Assembly (NCBI GenBank): GCA_045531285.1 | Contig: JAZSDT010000107.1 | Span: forward strand, 1-24,727 | DNA from: RGIG6353 sp045531285 | GTDB lineage: Bacteria > Bacillota > Clostridia > Oscillospirales > SIG627 | Direction: 5' to 3' | Length of the DNA: 24,727 nucleotides | Part shown: positions 1 through 6,746 of the stretch, in pieces | Position numbering within the stretch: the first letter of the stretch is position 1 | Layout of the letters: every line of letters starts with the position of its first letter | Program-made: the position numbers and the translations under genes | Notes under the pieces: model-generated | The model's input: the letters and a program-made list of their open reading frames with translations, nothing else | Told to the model about the DNA's origin: nothing | The model's database searches: none

Positions 1-308
1 TGACCAAAGCTATCTGCGAAGATAACATCGCATCCCTTGTCAACAAGGTCGATAGCTGCGTCATAGCACTCAGAACCTTCGGGAATACCTGTAACCATGA
101 TAACCTGGTCGTTGGTAAGACCGAGCTTCTCCTGAACTGCAATAGCTGCATCCATGAAGTTTTTGTCATAAGTTGAGTTTTCATCGTGGAGGAAAATAAA
201 TCCAACCTTGATGTCGTCGGTAGTTTCGTCACTGCTGCATGAAACGAATGTCATACAGAGAGAAAGTGAAAGAGCAACTACCATAAGGATTGCTAAGAAC
301 TTTTTCAT
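1..308 (-). CDS. BMP-family ABC transporter substrate-binding lipoprotein (partial, N-terminal 102 residues)
   Basis: The reading frame runs off the left edge, so only the N-terminus is present. It starts MKKFLAILMVVALSLSLC, a lipoprotein signal peptide, with a lipobox ending FVSC, then a Ser/Asp-rich linker and the segment KVGFIFLHDENSTYDKNF. That segment is typical of the first strand of BMP/PnrA-like (PF02608) binding proteins, which deliver nucleosides or related ligands to an ABC importer. The later stretch CYDAAIDLVDKGCDVIFA fits the same fold. An AAGGAGA ribosome site lies upstream of the ATG at 306-308. The gene is divergent from the phosphatase/isomerase operon, which suggests, without proving, that the transported ligand feeds those enzymes. 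The ligand cannot be named from this fragment. Confidence 0.85.
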   Translation of the reverse strand, partial: MKKFLAILMVVALSLSLCMTFVSCSSDETTDDIKVGFIFLHDENSTYDKNFMDAAIAVQEKLGLTNDQVIMVTGIPEGSECYDAAIDLVDKGCDVIFADSFG

Positions 309-372
309 TTTTCTTTTCTCCTTGCCTTTTGGCTAATTTTTTATTGTAAAATTCCTTTTACATACATTTATT

Positions 373-401
373 ATTTTAACGAATTCGACATAAATTGTCA
401 A
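373..401 (-). promoter_or_regulatory. SigA-type promoter of the BMP lipoprotein gene
   Basis: On the minus strand TTGACA (401-396) is followed after 17 nt by TAAAAT (378-373). This leaves a leader of roughly 60 nt before the ATG at 308. It is back to back with the promoter of the phosphatase/isomerase operon. Confidence 0.7.
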
Positions 402-454
402 TAGGATTTTTGATATTCGTTAAATTTATTTCATTTTAATATTCTATAAAACGA

Positions 455-483
455 TTGACAAAGTTAGTTTTCGGGATTATAAT
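455..483 (+). promoter_or_regulatory. Consensus SigA promoter of the phosphatase/isomerase operon
   Basis: A perfect TTGACA (455-460), a 17-nt spacer and a perfect TATAAT (478-483) lie about 95 nt before the start of the histidine phosphatase gene. A weaker match, TTGAAC (528-533)-17-TAATAT (551-556), lies closer, but its start site would fall almost on the ribosome site, so the upstream one is preferred. No operator half-sites were recognised in the leader. Confidence 0.75.
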
Positions 484-578
484 TTTATAAATAGGTGTTT
501 TGTCCATAATTTTCGTCGAAATGTTTATTGAACTTTACAATTTTTTGGGTTAATATAGATTCAGTGGAGCTACGTGAT

Positions 579-1217
579 ATGAAAACAAGAATTTTACTGC
601 TCAGACACGGTCAGAGCGTTGCAAACGTAGAAAAGTTTTTTGCAGGTCAAACCAATATTCCCTTGACACCGATAGGTGTAAGACAGGCAGAGCTTGCCGC
701 CGAATCCTTAAAGGACCTGCATATTGACAAAATATTTTCCAGTCCCCTTGACAGAGCATACGAAACTGCTCTCCCCTTTGCAAAAACTAGAGGACTCGAC
801 GTAGTTCGTATAAAAGAATTTATAGAGTGGGGCGCGGGAAAATGGGAGGGTTTGAGCTTCGACTCCTTGAAGAAGGCTTATCCCACGGAGCATTACTACT
901 GGAAAAATGACATTTCGCATTTGACTATGCCCGACGGAGAAAATGCATACGACGTGCGTCTTCGAATGGGAAAAGCTCTTGACAAGCTGGCAACCGAAAA
1001 CGAAGGCTTGACCGTATTAGTTGCGTGTCACGGCGGTGTAATTAAAACGGTTCCCTCTTATTTTGCACAGTGTGACGATCAAATATTTAATACCACTCAC
1101 GTTCCTACAAACTGCTCTATAACCGAGGTAGTGTATGAAAACGGTATAGGCAGAGTGGAAAGGTATTCTGACGATTCTCACCTTGGTGCGTTGAAAAGTG
1201 AAGCATTTATTATTTGA
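579..1217 (+). CDS. Histidine phosphatase family protein (phosphoglycerate mutase-like)
   Basis: This 212-residue protein carries the branch-2-free, short form of the histidine phosphatase fold: LLLRHGQS (R9-H10-G11, H10 being the phospho-accepting His), R59 in SPLDRA, an acidic FIEWGAGKWEG segment around E83-E90, and ACHGG with the second catalytic His at 151. Family members remove phosphate from small metabolites such as sugar phosphates, alpha-ribazole phosphate or phosphoglycerate; the substrate cannot be told from sequence. The frame is open upstream to 528, but the ATG at 579 has GGAG nine bases before it and starts directly before the RHG strand, so it was chosen. It is first in an operon with four epimerases (18-nt gap to the next gene), which suggests a sugar phosphate substrate (inference). 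Confidence 0.85.
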   Translation: MKTRILLLRHGQSVANVEKFFAGQTNIPLTPIGVRQAELAAESLKDLHIDKIFSSPLDRAYETALPFAKTRGLDVVRIKEFIEWGAGKWEGLSFDSLKKAYPTEHYYWKNDISHLTMPDGENAYDVRLRMGKALDKLATENEGLTVLVACHGGVIKTVPSYFAQCDDQIFNTTHVPTNCSITEVVYENGIGRVERYSDDSHLGALKSEAFII

Positions 1218-1235
1218 ACATAAAGGAGAATAACT

Positions 1236-2075
1236 ATGAGAAGAGCTATAAGTGCATGGGCTTTTCCCGGCACAATGACATTTGAGGACGTATTCAAAAA
1301 AGCAAAAGAGATTGGCTTTGAAGCAGTTGAGCTGACTGTTGACGCTGTGGGTTCGAGCAATCGCTCTCTTACGACCGAATCCAGCGAAAAGGATTTTGAA
1401 GAGATTCGTGAGCTTGCAAATAAATACGGCATAGCGATCGAAAGTGTTGCCTGCTCTACATATTGGAACAAGGCAATGTTTGGAAGCGAAGACCCCGAAA
1501 AGAAGAATTTCGCCGTAGAAATGCTTCGCAATCACATCAGATGCGCAAAGGGTGTTGGTGCAGAGGCAATACTCGTTGTTCCCTGTATCGACAGAGAAGC
1601 AGGTCTTCTCAAGAGCTACGACAATACTATTAAAACGTTTAAAGAATTAGAGGACGAAATAAACGCTTCGGGAATCAAGATCGGACTTGAAAACGTATGG
1701 AACCGTTTCTTCTCTTCCCCTATGGATGCAAAATACGTTATTGACGGCATCGGAAACAAGAACGTAGGTATTTATCTCGACCTTGGTAACATGATAGTTA
1801 TGAACGATGCTGAATGGTGGATCGAGGTACTTGCAAACAACATTATCAAAATACACGTTAAGGACTTCAAGAGAGACAACGGCAGATACTACACAGGAGA
1901 CGATTGCGATCTTCTTGAGGGTGACGTTAACTGGGAAGTAGTTTGTCCTATGCTTGGCAAGTGCTATGACGGCGCTATGACAGCCGAGGTGTTCCCCGGT
2001 GACGGTGTAGATCCCGATGAATTCTACCGTTCTGTAAACGAAGCTCTTGCAAAGATGATAGAAATGGCAAAATAA
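1236..2075 (+). CDS. Sugar isomerase/epimerase TIM-barrel protein, tandem copy 1
   Basis: A 279-residue protein of the AP-endonuclease-2-like TIM-barrel family (PF01261), which includes D-tagatose/D-psicose 3-epimerases, hydroxypyruvate isomerase and inosose isomerases. The four metal ligands of that family are visible at E152 (GLENVWN), D182 (YLDLGNM), H207 (KIHVKDF) and E251 (MTAEVFPG), a spacing close to the E152/D185/H211/E246 set known for Pseudomonas D-tagatose 3-epimerase. Aromatic residues W77 (STYW) and W155 (ENVWN) are present. An AAGGAG site precedes the ATG. It is the first of four paralogues and is most distant from the others at its N-terminus, yet residues 151-180 match copy 4 at 28 of 30 positions. 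The substrate is unknown; an unphosphorylated or phosphorylated keto sugar is the likely class. Confidence 0.85.
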   Translation: MRRAISAWAFPGTMTFEDVFKKAKEIGFEAVELTVDAVGSSNRSLTTESSEKDFEEIRELANKYGIAIESVACSTYWNKAMFGSEDPEKKNFAVEMLRNHIRCAKGVGAEAILVVPCIDREAGLLKSYDNTIKTFKELEDEINASGIKIGLENVWNRFFSSPMDAKYVIDGIGNKNVGIYLDLGNMIVMNDAEWWIEVLANNIIKIHVKDFKRDNGRYYTGDDCDLLEGDVNWEVVCPMLGKCYDGAMTAEVFPGDGVDPDEFYRSVNEALAKMIEMAK

Positions 2076-2095
2076 TTTTCCGAAAGGAGATTGTT

Positions 2096-2941
2096 ATGAA
2101 GAAGGCTATAAACGCTTGGGCTTTCCCGGGCACTATGACCTTTGCTCAGATATTTGACACAGCCAAAAAGTACGGATTTGAAGCAATTGAGCTGAATTTC
2201 GACCCTGTTGGAAGCGGCAACCACTGTCTGAGCTTTGATACTACGTCAGAAGAGATTGCCCAAATTAAAGCTCTCATAAAAGAAAGCGGAATAGAAGTTG
2301 AAAGCATTTCGTCAAGTATGTACGGAAGAGTCGGTGCATTTGCAAGCAAAGAGGCAGAAAAGCGTGATGAAGCTATTTCCGTTTTGAAAAAGCATCTTCA
2401 GTTGGCAAGGGATATCGGGGCAAACAGTATACTGGTCGTTCCTCATATTGCAAAAGGTCTAAGGCTTAAAGAATGCTTTGACAACACCATTGAGGTTTTT
2501 CGCTCGTTAAAAGAGGACATAGCAAGCTACGGAGTCAAAATCGGACTTGAAAACGTATGGAATTGCTTCTTCTCCTCCCCTTACGATATCCAATACGTTC
2601 TCGACGGCATTGACGACGAAAACGTGGGTCTTTATTTTGACCTGGGTAATATGGTTGAGTTCGCCGATACTGATTGGTGGGTAGATGCTGTTGGAAAGTA
2701 CGTTGTAAAGGTACACGTGAAGGATTTCAAACGCGCCAACGGTTATCGCTCGGGCGGAAGCTTTTGCGATCTACTTGAGGGTGACCTTGACTGGAAGTCG
2801 GCTATTCCCAAGCTTGCCAAATATTACGACGGGCCGCTTACTGCCGAGCTTTCACAGGGAAGCAGAGATGCCGACGAGTTTTATCCTAAGCTCAGCAGAG
2901 CTCTTGACGAAATAATCGCCATGTCGAAGCTTGGAGGTTGA
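2096..2941 (+). CDS. Sugar isomerase/epimerase TIM-barrel protein, tandem copy 2
   Basis: This 281-residue paralogue of the preceding gene keeps all four predicted metal ligands at the same numbers: E152, D182, H207 and E251. It differs in likely substrate-facing positions. Residue 77 is Gly (SMYGRVG) where the other three copies have Trp, and the strand after ILVV reads PHIAKGLR rather than PCIDREAG. An AAAGGAG site lies before the ATG, 20 nt after copy 1. The final codons contain GGAGG, which acts as the ribosome site for copy 3 three bases beyond the stop, so copies 2 and 3 are probably translationally coupled. Retained catalytic residues with altered pocket residues argue for a changed substrate rather than decay. 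Confidence 0.83.
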   Translation: MKKAINAWAFPGTMTFAQIFDTAKKYGFEAIELNFDPVGSGNHCLSFDTTSEEIAQIKALIKESGIEVESISSSMYGRVGAFASKEAEKRDEAISVLKKHLQLARDIGANSILVVPHIAKGLRLKECFDNTIEVFRSLKEDIASYGVKIGLENVWNCFFSSPYDIQYVLDGIDDENVGLYFDLGNMVEFADTDWWVDAVGKYVVKVHVKDFKRANGYRSGGSFCDLLEGDLDWKSAIPKLAKYYDGPLTAELSQGSRDADEFYPKLSRALDEIIAMSKLGG

Positions 2942-2944
2942 AGT

Positions 2945-3784
2945 ATGAAGACGTCAATTAACGCATGGGCATTCCCCGCAGAGATGACCTTTGAGGAAAT
3001 CTTTAAGATGGCAAAGGACTACGGCTTCGAGGCCATGGAGCTTAACGTTGATGCAGTGGGAGCAAACAAGCACTCCTTCAACTACGAAACAACAGATGCA
3101 CAGCTCGAAGAAGTAAAGGCACTTAAGGAGAAATACGGCATTGACGTGCAGAGCGTTTCAACAGGACTCTACTGGACCTGTGGCACCTTTGCAGACAGCG
3201 ACGGCGATAAAAGAGCCGAAGCAATAAAGGTTCTCAGAACACAGCTCAGATGTGCAAGCGCCATCGGCGCCGATACTATACTTGTAGTCGCGTCACCCGA
3301 TAAGAGTGCAGGACTGGAAAAAAGCTTTGAAAATACAGTCGCGACTTTCAAGTCGCTTAAAGAGGAAATAGCAGGATACGGTGTAAAAGTAGGAATTGAA
3401 AACGTTGGAAACAACTTTTTTACCTCCCCTATCGACTTCAAGCTTCTCATAGAAGCTATTGATGATAAAAACGTAGGAATGTATTTTGACGTAGGAAATA
3501 TGATGGACTACTCTTACCCCGAGTGGTGGATAGACATTATAGGAGAGCACACGCTGAAAATACATATTAAGGACTACAAGAGGAACGGTGGATGTCATAC
3601 GGGTGGAAGGTTCTGCAAGCTCCTTGAGGGTGACGTTAATTGGGAGGTACTTGTTCCGCTTATTGCAAAGTATTACGACGGACCTCTCACAGCCGAGGTT
3701 TCTCCCGGCAACTCTCCCTTTGATGAATTTATGGCGGACACAAAAAATGCACTTGATAAAATAATCAATATATCAAAAAATTAA
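2945..3784 (+). CDS. Sugar isomerase/epimerase TIM-barrel protein, tandem copy 3
   Basis: A 279-residue PF01261-type protein with the metal ligand set E152 (GIENVGN), D182 (YFDVGNM), H207 (KIHIKDY) and E251 (LTAEVSPG). It has W77 (GLYWTCG) but Gly at 155, where all three sister copies have Trp; the preceding strand ends VASPDKSAG, again unlike its sisters. Residues 1-75 are about 96% identical to copy 4 (three differences), while residues 111-210 are only about 64% identical. A 71-bp block (3035-3105) is identical in DNA to copy 4 (3893-3963). The start is only three bases after the stop of copy 2, with the ribosome site inside copy 2. An intact metal site suggests an active enzyme with shifted specificity. 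Confidence 0.83.
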   Translation: MKTSINAWAFPAEMTFEEIFKMAKDYGFEAMELNVDAVGANKHSFNYETTDAQLEEVKALKEKYGIDVQSVSTGLYWTCGTFADSDGDKRAEAIKVLRTQLRCASAIGADTILVVASPDKSAGLEKSFENTVATFKSLKEEIAGYGVKVGIENVGNNFFTSPIDFKLLIEAIDDKNVGMYFDVGNMMDYSYPEWWIDIIGEHTLKIHIKDYKRNGGCHTGGRFCKLLEGDVNWEVLVPLIAKYYDGPLTAEVSPGNSPFDEFMADTKNALDKIINISKN

Positions 3785-3802
3785 CCGAAAGGAATCAGAA
3801 TT

Positions 3803-4639
3803 ATGAAAAAGTCAATTAACGCATGGGCATTTCCCGCAGAGATGACCTTCGAGGAAATCTTTAAGGCGGCAAAGGATTACGGCTTCGAGGCTATGGAGCT
3901 TAACGTTGATGCAGTGGGAGCAAACAAGCACTCCTTCAACTACGAAACAACAGATGCACAGCTTGAAGAAGTAAAGGCGCTTAAGGCTAAGTACGGAATC
4001 GACGTACAGAGTGTATCAACAGGTCTTTACTGGTCTTGCGGAGCTTTCGCAAGCGAGAACCCCGAAAAGAGAGCAGAAGCCCTCAAGGTTATCAGAACAC
4101 AGCTCAGATGTGCAAGTGCCATCGGTGCTGACGGCATTCTTGTTGTTACCTGTGTTGACAACGAAATCGGTCTCAAGAAGAGCTTTGAAAACACAATTGA
4201 GGTGTTCAAGTCTCTCAAGGACGAAATCGCAGCTTCTGGTGTCAGAGTCGGACTTGAAAACGTTTGGAACAACTTCTTCTCATCTCCTATGGATGCCAAG
4301 TACGTTATAGACGGAATCGGCGACAAGAACGTTGGAATTTACTTTGATATCGGTAATATGATTGAGTTCTCAGAGGCTGAATGGTGGATAGACATCATTG
4401 GCGAGTACATAGTAAAGGTACATATCAAGGACTTCAAGAGAAACGGCGGATGTCACGCAGGCGGAACCTTCTGTAAGCTTCTTGAGGGTGACGTTAACTG
4501 GGACGTAGCTATTCCCAAGCTGGCAAAATACTATGACGGTCCTATGACAGCAGAGCTCTTCCCCGGTGCAGGAACCGATATGAATGAGTTCTTTACAGAA
4601 ATCTCAACTGCACTTGATAAGATAATCGCTAAAGCATAA
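3803..4639 (+). CDS. Sugar isomerase/epimerase TIM-barrel protein, tandem copy 4
   Basis: The last of the four paralogues, 278 residues, with E152, D182, H207 and E251 and both tryptophans W77 and W155. It is a mosaic: the N-terminal third is nearly identical to copy 3, whereas residues 151-180 agree with copy 1 at 28 of 30 positions and with copy 3 at clearly fewer. It is preceded by GAAAGGAA and followed within four bases by a strong hairpin terminator, so it ends the operon. As the most family-typical member it may represent the ancestral activity (inference). Candidate reactions are 3-epimerisation of ketoses or aldose-ketose isomerisation. Confidence 0.83.
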   Translation: MKKSINAWAFPAEMTFEEIFKAAKDYGFEAMELNVDAVGANKHSFNYETTDAQLEEVKALKAKYGIDVQSVSTGLYWSCGAFASENPEKRAEALKVIRTQLRCASAIGADGILVVTCVDNEIGLKKSFENTIEVFKSLKDEIAASGVRVGLENVWNNFFSSPMDAKYVIDGIGDKNVGIYFDIGNMIEFSEAEWWIDIIGEYIVKVHIKDFKRNGGCHAGGTFCKLLEGDVNWDVAIPKLAKYYDGPMTAELFPGAGTDMNEFFTEISTALDKIIAKA

Positions 4640-4642
4640 CAG

Positions 4643-4681
4643 TTAAAGTGCGTGTCTTTTTGGCACGCACTTTAATTCTTT
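4643..4681 (+). terminator. Intrinsic terminator of the phosphatase/isomerase operon
   Basis: A 12-bp perfect stem pairs TTAAAGTGCGTG (4643-4654) with CACGCACTTTAA (4664-4675) around a 9-nt loop, followed by TTCTTT. It lies just after the stop codon of epimerase copy 4. Confidence 0.85.
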
Positions 4682-4702
4682 GTAAACGTTTGTAAAGTTT
4701 GC

Positions 4703-4730
4703 TTGATTTTCCAAAAAATCGGTATATAAT
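4703..4730 (+). promoter_or_regulatory. Promoter of the zinc-ribbon membrane protein gene
   Basis: TTGATT (4703-4708), a 16-nt spacer and a perfect TATAAT (4725-4730) lie directly upstream of the ribosome site at 4737-4742 and after the previous terminator. The transcript leader would be very short, about ten bases. Confidence 0.55.
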
Positions 4731-4748
4731 CATATTGAGGTGAAAACG

Positions 4749-5159
4749 TTGAACAAGCTTAAATATAAACTGCAATGCTTTATGATGGGACGTTACGGTA
4801 TAGACGAGTTCTATTATTTTATGTTAGCTTTATATACTGTACTTCTGATAGTGAACTGCTTCGTACATTCGGCAGGTATAAGTATTGCGCTGTGGCTGAT
4901 TCTGATTTATACACTTTACAGAATACTGTCAAAAAACATATCGGCAAGACAGAAGGAAAACGCAAAATTTCTCATATTAAAAAACAAAGCTTTAAAGGAA
5001 TTCAGACAAATCAAAGAGAGAATAAAGGACAAAGACCACGTTTATAAAAAATGTCCTCACTGTAAGGCTACGTTGCGTTTCCCAAGAAAAAAAGGAAAGC
5101 ACAACGCTGTATGCCCTAAATGTCATAAGGACTTGAAGGTAAACGTATATTTTGAATAG
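4749..5159 (+). CDS. Small membrane protein with C-terminal zinc ribbon (unknown function)
   Basis: A 136-residue protein with two predicted transmembrane segments (about residues 22-39 and 44-60), a basic Lys/Arg-rich linker likely to be helical (65-98), and a C-terminal zinc ribbon with CPHC (C102, C105) and CPKC (C122, C125). The frame is open from GTG at 4740, but that codon overlaps the GAGGTG ribosome site (4737-4742). The TTG at 4749, six bases further on, is better placed, the same arrangement as the SulP gene. The topology would put the ribbon and basic linker in the cytoplasm, where it might bind nucleic acid, ribosome or a protein partner (inference). The gene has its own promoter and terminator. 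No catalytic motif is visible. Similar proteins appear widespread in gut Clostridia from memory, but no role is known to me. Confidence 0.75.
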   Translation: MNKLKYKLQCFMMGRYGIDEFYYFMLALYTVLLIVNCFVHSAGISIALWLILIYTLYRILSKNISARQKENAKFLILKNKALKEFRQIKERIKDKDHVYKKCPHCKATLRFPRKKGKHNAVCPKCHKDLKVNVYFE

Positions 5160-5186
5160 GTCAGTGACCGCGTATATAAAAAAACT

Positions 5187-5217
5187 AATCCCCCGATGTT
5201 GTCGGGGGATTGTTTTT
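5187..5217 (+). terminator. Intrinsic terminator after the zinc-ribbon gene
   Basis: A 10-bp perfect stem AATCCCCCGA / TCGGGGGATT (5187-5196 with 5202-5211) with a 5-nt loop is followed by GTTTTT. Confidence 0.9.
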
Positions 5218-5223
5218 ACGTAT

Positions 5224-5267
5224 TAACAAGGTGAGAGATTTGACAGCAGAGGCTCTCCGATTTTGTT
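5224..5267 (+). repeat. Dispersed repeat unit A' (degenerate, 3' part only)
   Basis: The segment AACAAGGTGAG...ATTTG...AGAGGCTCTCCG...TTTT aligns with the 3' half of the better copies at 14576-14778: GGTGAG (5230-5235) in place of GGCGAG, then the GAG-GCT-CTC hairpin core. The outer base pairs of the hairpin are lost, so this looks like a decayed copy. Its GGTGAG lies 101 bp before the GGCGAG of unit A, close to the 106-107 bp period of the other two doublets. No upstream arm is visible because the terminator of the previous gene occupies that place. Confidence 0.6.
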
Positions 5268-5280
5268 TTACAAGCTCTTT

Positions 5281-5360
5281 GAAGCAACCTCGCCGTTGGA
5301 CTGTGTTGAAGCACAGACAAAAATGCGATAGGCGAGCATTGCCCGCGGAGGCTCTCCGCT
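5281..5360 (+). repeat. Dispersed repeat unit A
   Basis: Order of parts: CAACCTCGCCGTT (left arm CTCGCC, 5289-5294), an inner hairpin CTGTG/CACAG (5301-5305 with 5312-5316), the block GCGATAGGCGAGCATTGCC (right arm GGCGAG, 5331-5336), then the terminal hairpin GCGGAG-GCT-CTCCGC (5345-5359). The last base of the hairpin is also the last base of the TAG stop codon of the convergent dehydrogenase gene (5359-5361). Confidence 0.75.
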
Positions 5361-6372
5361 AAAGAGTTACCTTTTCACCCTTGTCAGCAGATTCCTTTTC
5401 AGCAAGAGCGATTCTTGTTGTGTTGAATACACTGTCAGCAGGGTTAATAGCAGATGTCTTGTTGTTTACAATGCAATCAACAAGGTCGATAACCTCGTCG
5501 GCATAGCTATTTGTCTTTTCAAGAGGCTGCTCTATCTTTTCGCCGTCCTCTGTGTAGATCATAAACTTGCCTGCCTTCATTTCAACGGTAGCCTTTTCAA
5601 ACTTAGCAAAGAAGCCCGAGTTGAAGGGATAAGAGTTAGAGGGACAGCCCCATTCACCTGTACAAGTGATAACAACTCCGTCGTATTCGTAGCGTGTAAC
5701 AATGGAGTCGTGCTCTGTCTTGTAGTTTGTTGCAAATGATATAACAGACTTGGGCATACCGAGGATGTAGTTGATAATATCAACGTCGTGAACGTGAAGG
5801 TCAAGAGCCGCACCGCCGCTCTTCTTTCCGTCAAGGAACCAATTTTCCCAAGACCAGATAGGAGTGGGAGACAGACGGAAGAAATCCGCTCTCAAAAGCT
5901 TACCGTATTTACCTGTGTCAACAAACTCCTTGAGAAGCTGATACTTAGGCTCGTAACGACAGCACTGACCTATCATAAGCTTAACGTTCATTTCCTTAGA
6001 GGTCTTGAGCATATTTTCAGCCTGCTCGTAATTGATAGCCATAGGCTTTTCCGAGAATACGTGGATTCCCTTCTTCATTACCTTAACGGCAACCTGCTCG
6101 TGAAGGTATGTAGGAAGTGCTGTTACAACAAAGTCAAGCTCTTCATTTGCAAGAAGGTCGTCAACGCTGTTGTAACGATTGAATTTTGAAAGGTCGAGGT
6201 CTACGTTGCTGTCGCCCAGATTTGTAGCTGTCTGTTCTGTAAATACACTCTCGCGAATGTCACAAAGGGCTACAAGCTGAACCTCTGTGCAGGACTTTTC
6301 TTTAACCTCGGGGTAAGCTCTGAAATGAACCTTACCAAGTCCGCCGAAGCCAATAATTGCATACTTTAACAT
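5359..6372 (-). CDS. Gfo/Idh/MocA family NAD(P)-dependent oxidoreductase
   Basis: A 337-residue protein with an N-terminal Rossmann fold (dinucleotide motif GFGGLG, residues 8-13), the family motif EKP at 108-110 (K109 catalytic) and GGAALDLHVHDVD, in which D191 and H195 match the conserved D-x3-H pair. Members oxidise or reduce sugars, inositols or sugar derivatives. The start has AAGGAG nine bases upstream. It is the second gene of a former pair: twelve bases before it ends the C-terminal remnant of an isomerase. Isomerase plus Gfo/Idh is a common pairing in inositol- and sugar-use clusters. Its stop codon TAG touches repeat unit A, so the repeat may have set the present 3' end of the gene. 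The substrate is unknown. Confidence 0.9.
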   Translation of the reverse strand: MLKYAIIGFGGLGKVHFRAYPEVKEKSCTEVQLVALCDIRESVFTEQTATNLGDSNVDLDLSKFNRYNSVDDLLANEELDFVVTALPTYLHEQVAVKVMKKGIHVFSEKPMAINYEQAENMLKTSKEMNVKLMIGQCCRYEPKYQLLKEFVDTGKYGKLLRADFFRLSPTPIWSWENWFLDGKKSGGAALDLHVHDVDIINYILGMPKSVISFATNYKTEHDSIVTRYEYDGVVITCTGEWGCPSNSYPFNSGFFAKFEKATVEMKAGKFMIYTEDGEKIEQPLEKTNSYADEVIDLVDCIVNNKTSAINPADSVFNTTRIALAEKESADKGEKVTL

Positions 6373-6384
6373 AATTTTTTCTCC

Positions 6385-6567
6385 TTATATGTTATTTATA
6401 ATGGATTCAAGATATTTTTTGCCTGCCAAGATGTCAAGCCTTTGCTGTTCGCCTGTTATTTCTCTTTCTATAGTAAGAGCACCGTCGTAGCCAACCTCAC
6501 GAAGCTTCGCGATAAATCTTGGGTAGTCAACGTGTCCTTCGCCCCACGGTACAACTATAAGCTGCAA
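6385..6567 (-). pseudogene. C-terminal remnant of a sugar isomerase/epimerase gene
   Basis: The frame encodes about 58 residues, including VVPWGEGHVDYPRF, VGYDGALTIERE and a helical tail ending at TAA (6385). This is the last strand-helix unit of a PF01261 TIM barrel; TIERE holds the final metal-ligand Glu. The first roughly 220 residues are missing. Just upstream in frame is a TGA, no ATG and no Shine-Dalgarno are present, and an ATG at 6571-6573 is in another frame. A promoter-like sequence lies immediately before the fragment, so a deletion appears to have removed the gene body while leaving the promoter and tail, with the downstream dehydrogenase still transcribed. It is not a close copy of the four tandem epimerases: its end is TIERE rather than TAE-F/S-PG. 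Confidence 0.75.
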
Positions 6568-6584
6568 CGTTCATCGTTTTTTAT

Positions 6585-6614
6585 AGTATAACACAATACA
6601 AATGCAAAAATCAA
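6585..6614 (-). promoter_or_regulatory. Promoter of the remnant isomerase/dehydrogenase transcript
   Basis: On the minus strand TTGATT (6614-6609), an 18-nt spacer and TATACT (6590-6585) precede the gene remnant. The resulting mRNA would carry about 200 bases of non-functional isomerase sequence before the dehydrogenase. Confidence 0.55.
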
Positions 6615-6685
6615 GGATTGTTGCGACATTGAACAAGAAAATATTGAACATTTTTATCTTTCCAAACATTTTACGAAAAAATATC

Positions 6686-6714
6686 TTGAAAATTTCACTA
6701 TACAGTGTTAAAAT
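6686..6714 (+). promoter_or_regulatory. Promoter of the PHP/SulP/Lrp operon
   Basis: TTGAAA (6686-6691), a 17-nt spacer and TAAAAT (6709-6714) precede the AGGAGG ribosome site at 6735-6740. It is divergent from the remnant isomerase promoter, about 70 bp away. Confidence 0.65.
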
Positions 6715-6746
6715 AAACGTTGGCAAAAAATAACAGGAGGCAACTT

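Noticed and set aside
4740..4742. GTG 4740 as start codon of the zinc-ribbon gene (and GTG 7764 for the SulP gene)
   Set aside because: Both GTGs are part of the GAGGTG ribosome site itself; a TTG follows six bases after the site in each case.
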